In this document: one piece after another, positions 6,879 through 7,807 of the stretch
How the letters are laid out: each line of letters begins with the position of its first letter
Position numbering within the stretch: the stretch's first letter is position 1
Source of the DNA: an uncultured Actinomycetes bacterium
GTDB taxonomy: Bacteria; Actinomycetota; Actinomycetes; Nanopelagicales; Nanopelagicaceae
Assembly: GCA_903839585.1 (NCBI GenBank)
Contig: CAIMCU010000178.1
Span: 1 to 7,807, forward strand
Direction of reading: 5' to 3'
DNA: 7,807 bases
Position numbers and translations under genes: made by a program
The notes under the pieces: model-generated
What the model was told of the DNA's origin: nothing
Databases searched by the model: none
The model's input: the letters and a program-made list of their open reading frames with translations, nothing else

Positions 6879-7807
6879 GTGGAGATCTTCGGTATGTAGC
6901 CCTCGGCGGCGGACATGGCCTATCTGCAACCTTAAAATCCCTCCGTCCAATGAGTAACTCCATCACAGCGGTTGTAACTGTTGCCGATAACGGTGGCTCT
7001 AGCGGACGATTGCGGGATGAGTTTTCAATTTTTCCACCCGGAGATTTAAGGATGGCGCTTGCAGCTCTTTGCGCAGATGATGAATGGGGAAATAGTTGGG
7101 CGCAGATAATGCAGTACCGATTCACCAGTGATGGCGCACTCAATGAACACGCCATAGGCAATCTACTACTAGCTGCGCTTTGGGATAGCGGCGAAGATGC
7201 GGTGACGGGGTTAGATCGAGTTGGAGCGCTGCTTAAAACCGTTGGAAGAGTCCTACCAATGGCCGCCGTTCCTTTAGATATTGAGGCAACCTTTGAAGGC
7301 AAAGAGGGAAGTGTTGAGGTTCACGGTCAGAAAGAGGTAGCAACCGCCAAGGGCAGACTAGTTTCGTTAAGAATAATTCCAAGTGATCCTCCTGCAAGGT
7401 CAGAGACTTTGGAGGCTATACGCAACGCTGATGTAATCACGATGGGTCCCGGCTCCTGGTTCTCTAGCGTTTTACCGCACCTATTGGTTCCTGCTCAGCG
7501 GGAGGCTCTTATTGAAGCCCGTGCAAAGAAGATTCTTTTGATGAACCTTGACGCGGGTGAAGATAGCCAAGCCGATGAGTTTGCGGGGGAGAGTGCGCTA
7601 GAGCACCTTCGAATCATTCAAAGGTATGCACCCGGTTTGAACTTCGATTACATTGTTGTCGACCTCACTTGTTCTGGCGTCGGACTTGCAGAGGCGGTTT
7701 CAACTCAAGGTGGAGAGTTGATTCTTGCAGAGCTGCGTGATGATAAGGAAAAAATCCACCATAGCTTTGAGAAATTAACCTCCCTTTTTGCACACATTGA
7801 GAAGAAA
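6875..7807 (+). CDS. yvcK: YvcK family protein (CofD-like fold, gluconeogenesis factor), 3' end cut by the window edge
   Basis: YvcK proteins are related in fold to the F420-pathway transferase CofD. In Bacillus and mycobacteria they are needed for normal cell shape, cell-wall synthesis and growth on gluconeogenic carbon sources, and they bind UDP-sugars; no enzymatic reaction is established. The frame is open from ATG 6875 to the last base, 311 codons with no stop, against a family length of about 310-340, so only a short tail should be missing. Motifs: ALGGGHG (9-15), VADNGGSSGRLR (36-47), PPGDLR (54-59), HAIGNLLL (92-99), GRVLPMAAVPL (124-134) and GPGSWFSSVLPHLLVP (191-206). The start overlaps the rapZ stop as ATGA, with AGG (6866-6868) six bases upstream, so translation is probably coupled to rapZ. 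The order uvrC-rapZ-yvcK is the conserved actinobacterial one and predicts whiA just beyond the edge. Confidence 0.95.
   Translation, partial: MSGDLRYVALGGGHGLSATLKSLRPMSNSITAVVTVADNGGSSGRLRDEFSIFPPGDLRMALAALCADDEWGNSWAQIMQYRFTSDGALNEHAIGNLLLAALWDSGEDAVTGLDRVGALLKTVGRVLPMAAVPLDIEATFEGKEGSVEVHGQKEVATAKGRLVSLRIIPSDPPARSETLEAIRNADVITMGPGSWFSSVLPHLLVPAQREALIEARAKKILLMNLDAGEDSQADEFAGESALEHLRIIQRYAPGLNFDYIVVDLTCSGVGLAEAVSTQGGELILAELRDDKEKIHHSFEKLTSLFAHIEKK

Noticed and set aside
6881..6899. GGAG followed by ATG TAG, a minimal start-stop element inside yvcK
   Set aside because: A single occurrence in a coding region with YvcK-family residues on both sides; chance is enough to explain it.
6983..7018. 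YvcK motif with Asn (ADNGGSSG) where many members have Asp (ADDGGSSG)
   Set aside because: From memory the Asn form is common in Actinobacteria such as Streptomyces, so it is not a lesion.
6850..7302. 150-codon open frame on the minus strand across the rapZ end and yvcK start
   Set aside because: The + strand carries two clear family proteins here with a typical ATGA overlap; the antisense product resembles no family I know.

Overview
This is an ordinary but very compact piece of a bacterial chromosome. It carries five genes on the + strand with almost no non-coding DNA: the 3' part of uvrB, complete uvrA, complete uvrC, complete rapZ (yvcJ family), and yvcK cut off by the right edge. The protein sequences and the rapZ-yvcK pairing directly after uvrC match Actinobacteria, where whiA normally comes next. 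Base composition is close to balanced (about half G+C in four lines counted by eye), which is low for the phylum. With the tight packing, this suggests a small-genome, lower-GC actinobacterium such as the freshwater acI (Nanopelagicales) type. The lineage is an inference from recalled protein families, not from a search.

Layout: uvrB runs from the left edge to 1194. Its TAG shares one base with the GTG start of uvrA (1194-4058). The uvrA TAA is followed immediately by the ATG of uvrC (4059-5978). A 15-base spacer with a small hairpin separates uvrC from rapZ (5994-6878). The rapZ TGA overlaps the ATG of yvcK by four bases (ATGA, 6875-6878), and yvcK stays open to the last base. No terminator or convincing promoter is visible, so the five genes probably form one transcription unit whose promoter lies to the left of the window.

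Function: UvrA finds bulky DNA lesions and loads UvrB. UvrB verifies the damage and recruits UvrC, which makes both incisions. The complete UvrABC nuclease is therefore encoded by three adjacent genes. RapZ and YvcK belong to a second, conserved module linked in other bacteria to amino-sugar and cell-wall metabolism and central carbon control.

The one real anomaly is an in-frame TAA at 16-18 inside uvrB, in the middle of the conserved R-T-x-x-D-[L/I]-E-M-M segment. It could be a sequence or assembly error near an edge, or a true nonsense mutation that would disable uvrB while uvrA and uvrC remain intact. I found no evidence of a novel system, mobile element, RNA gene or CRISPR array.
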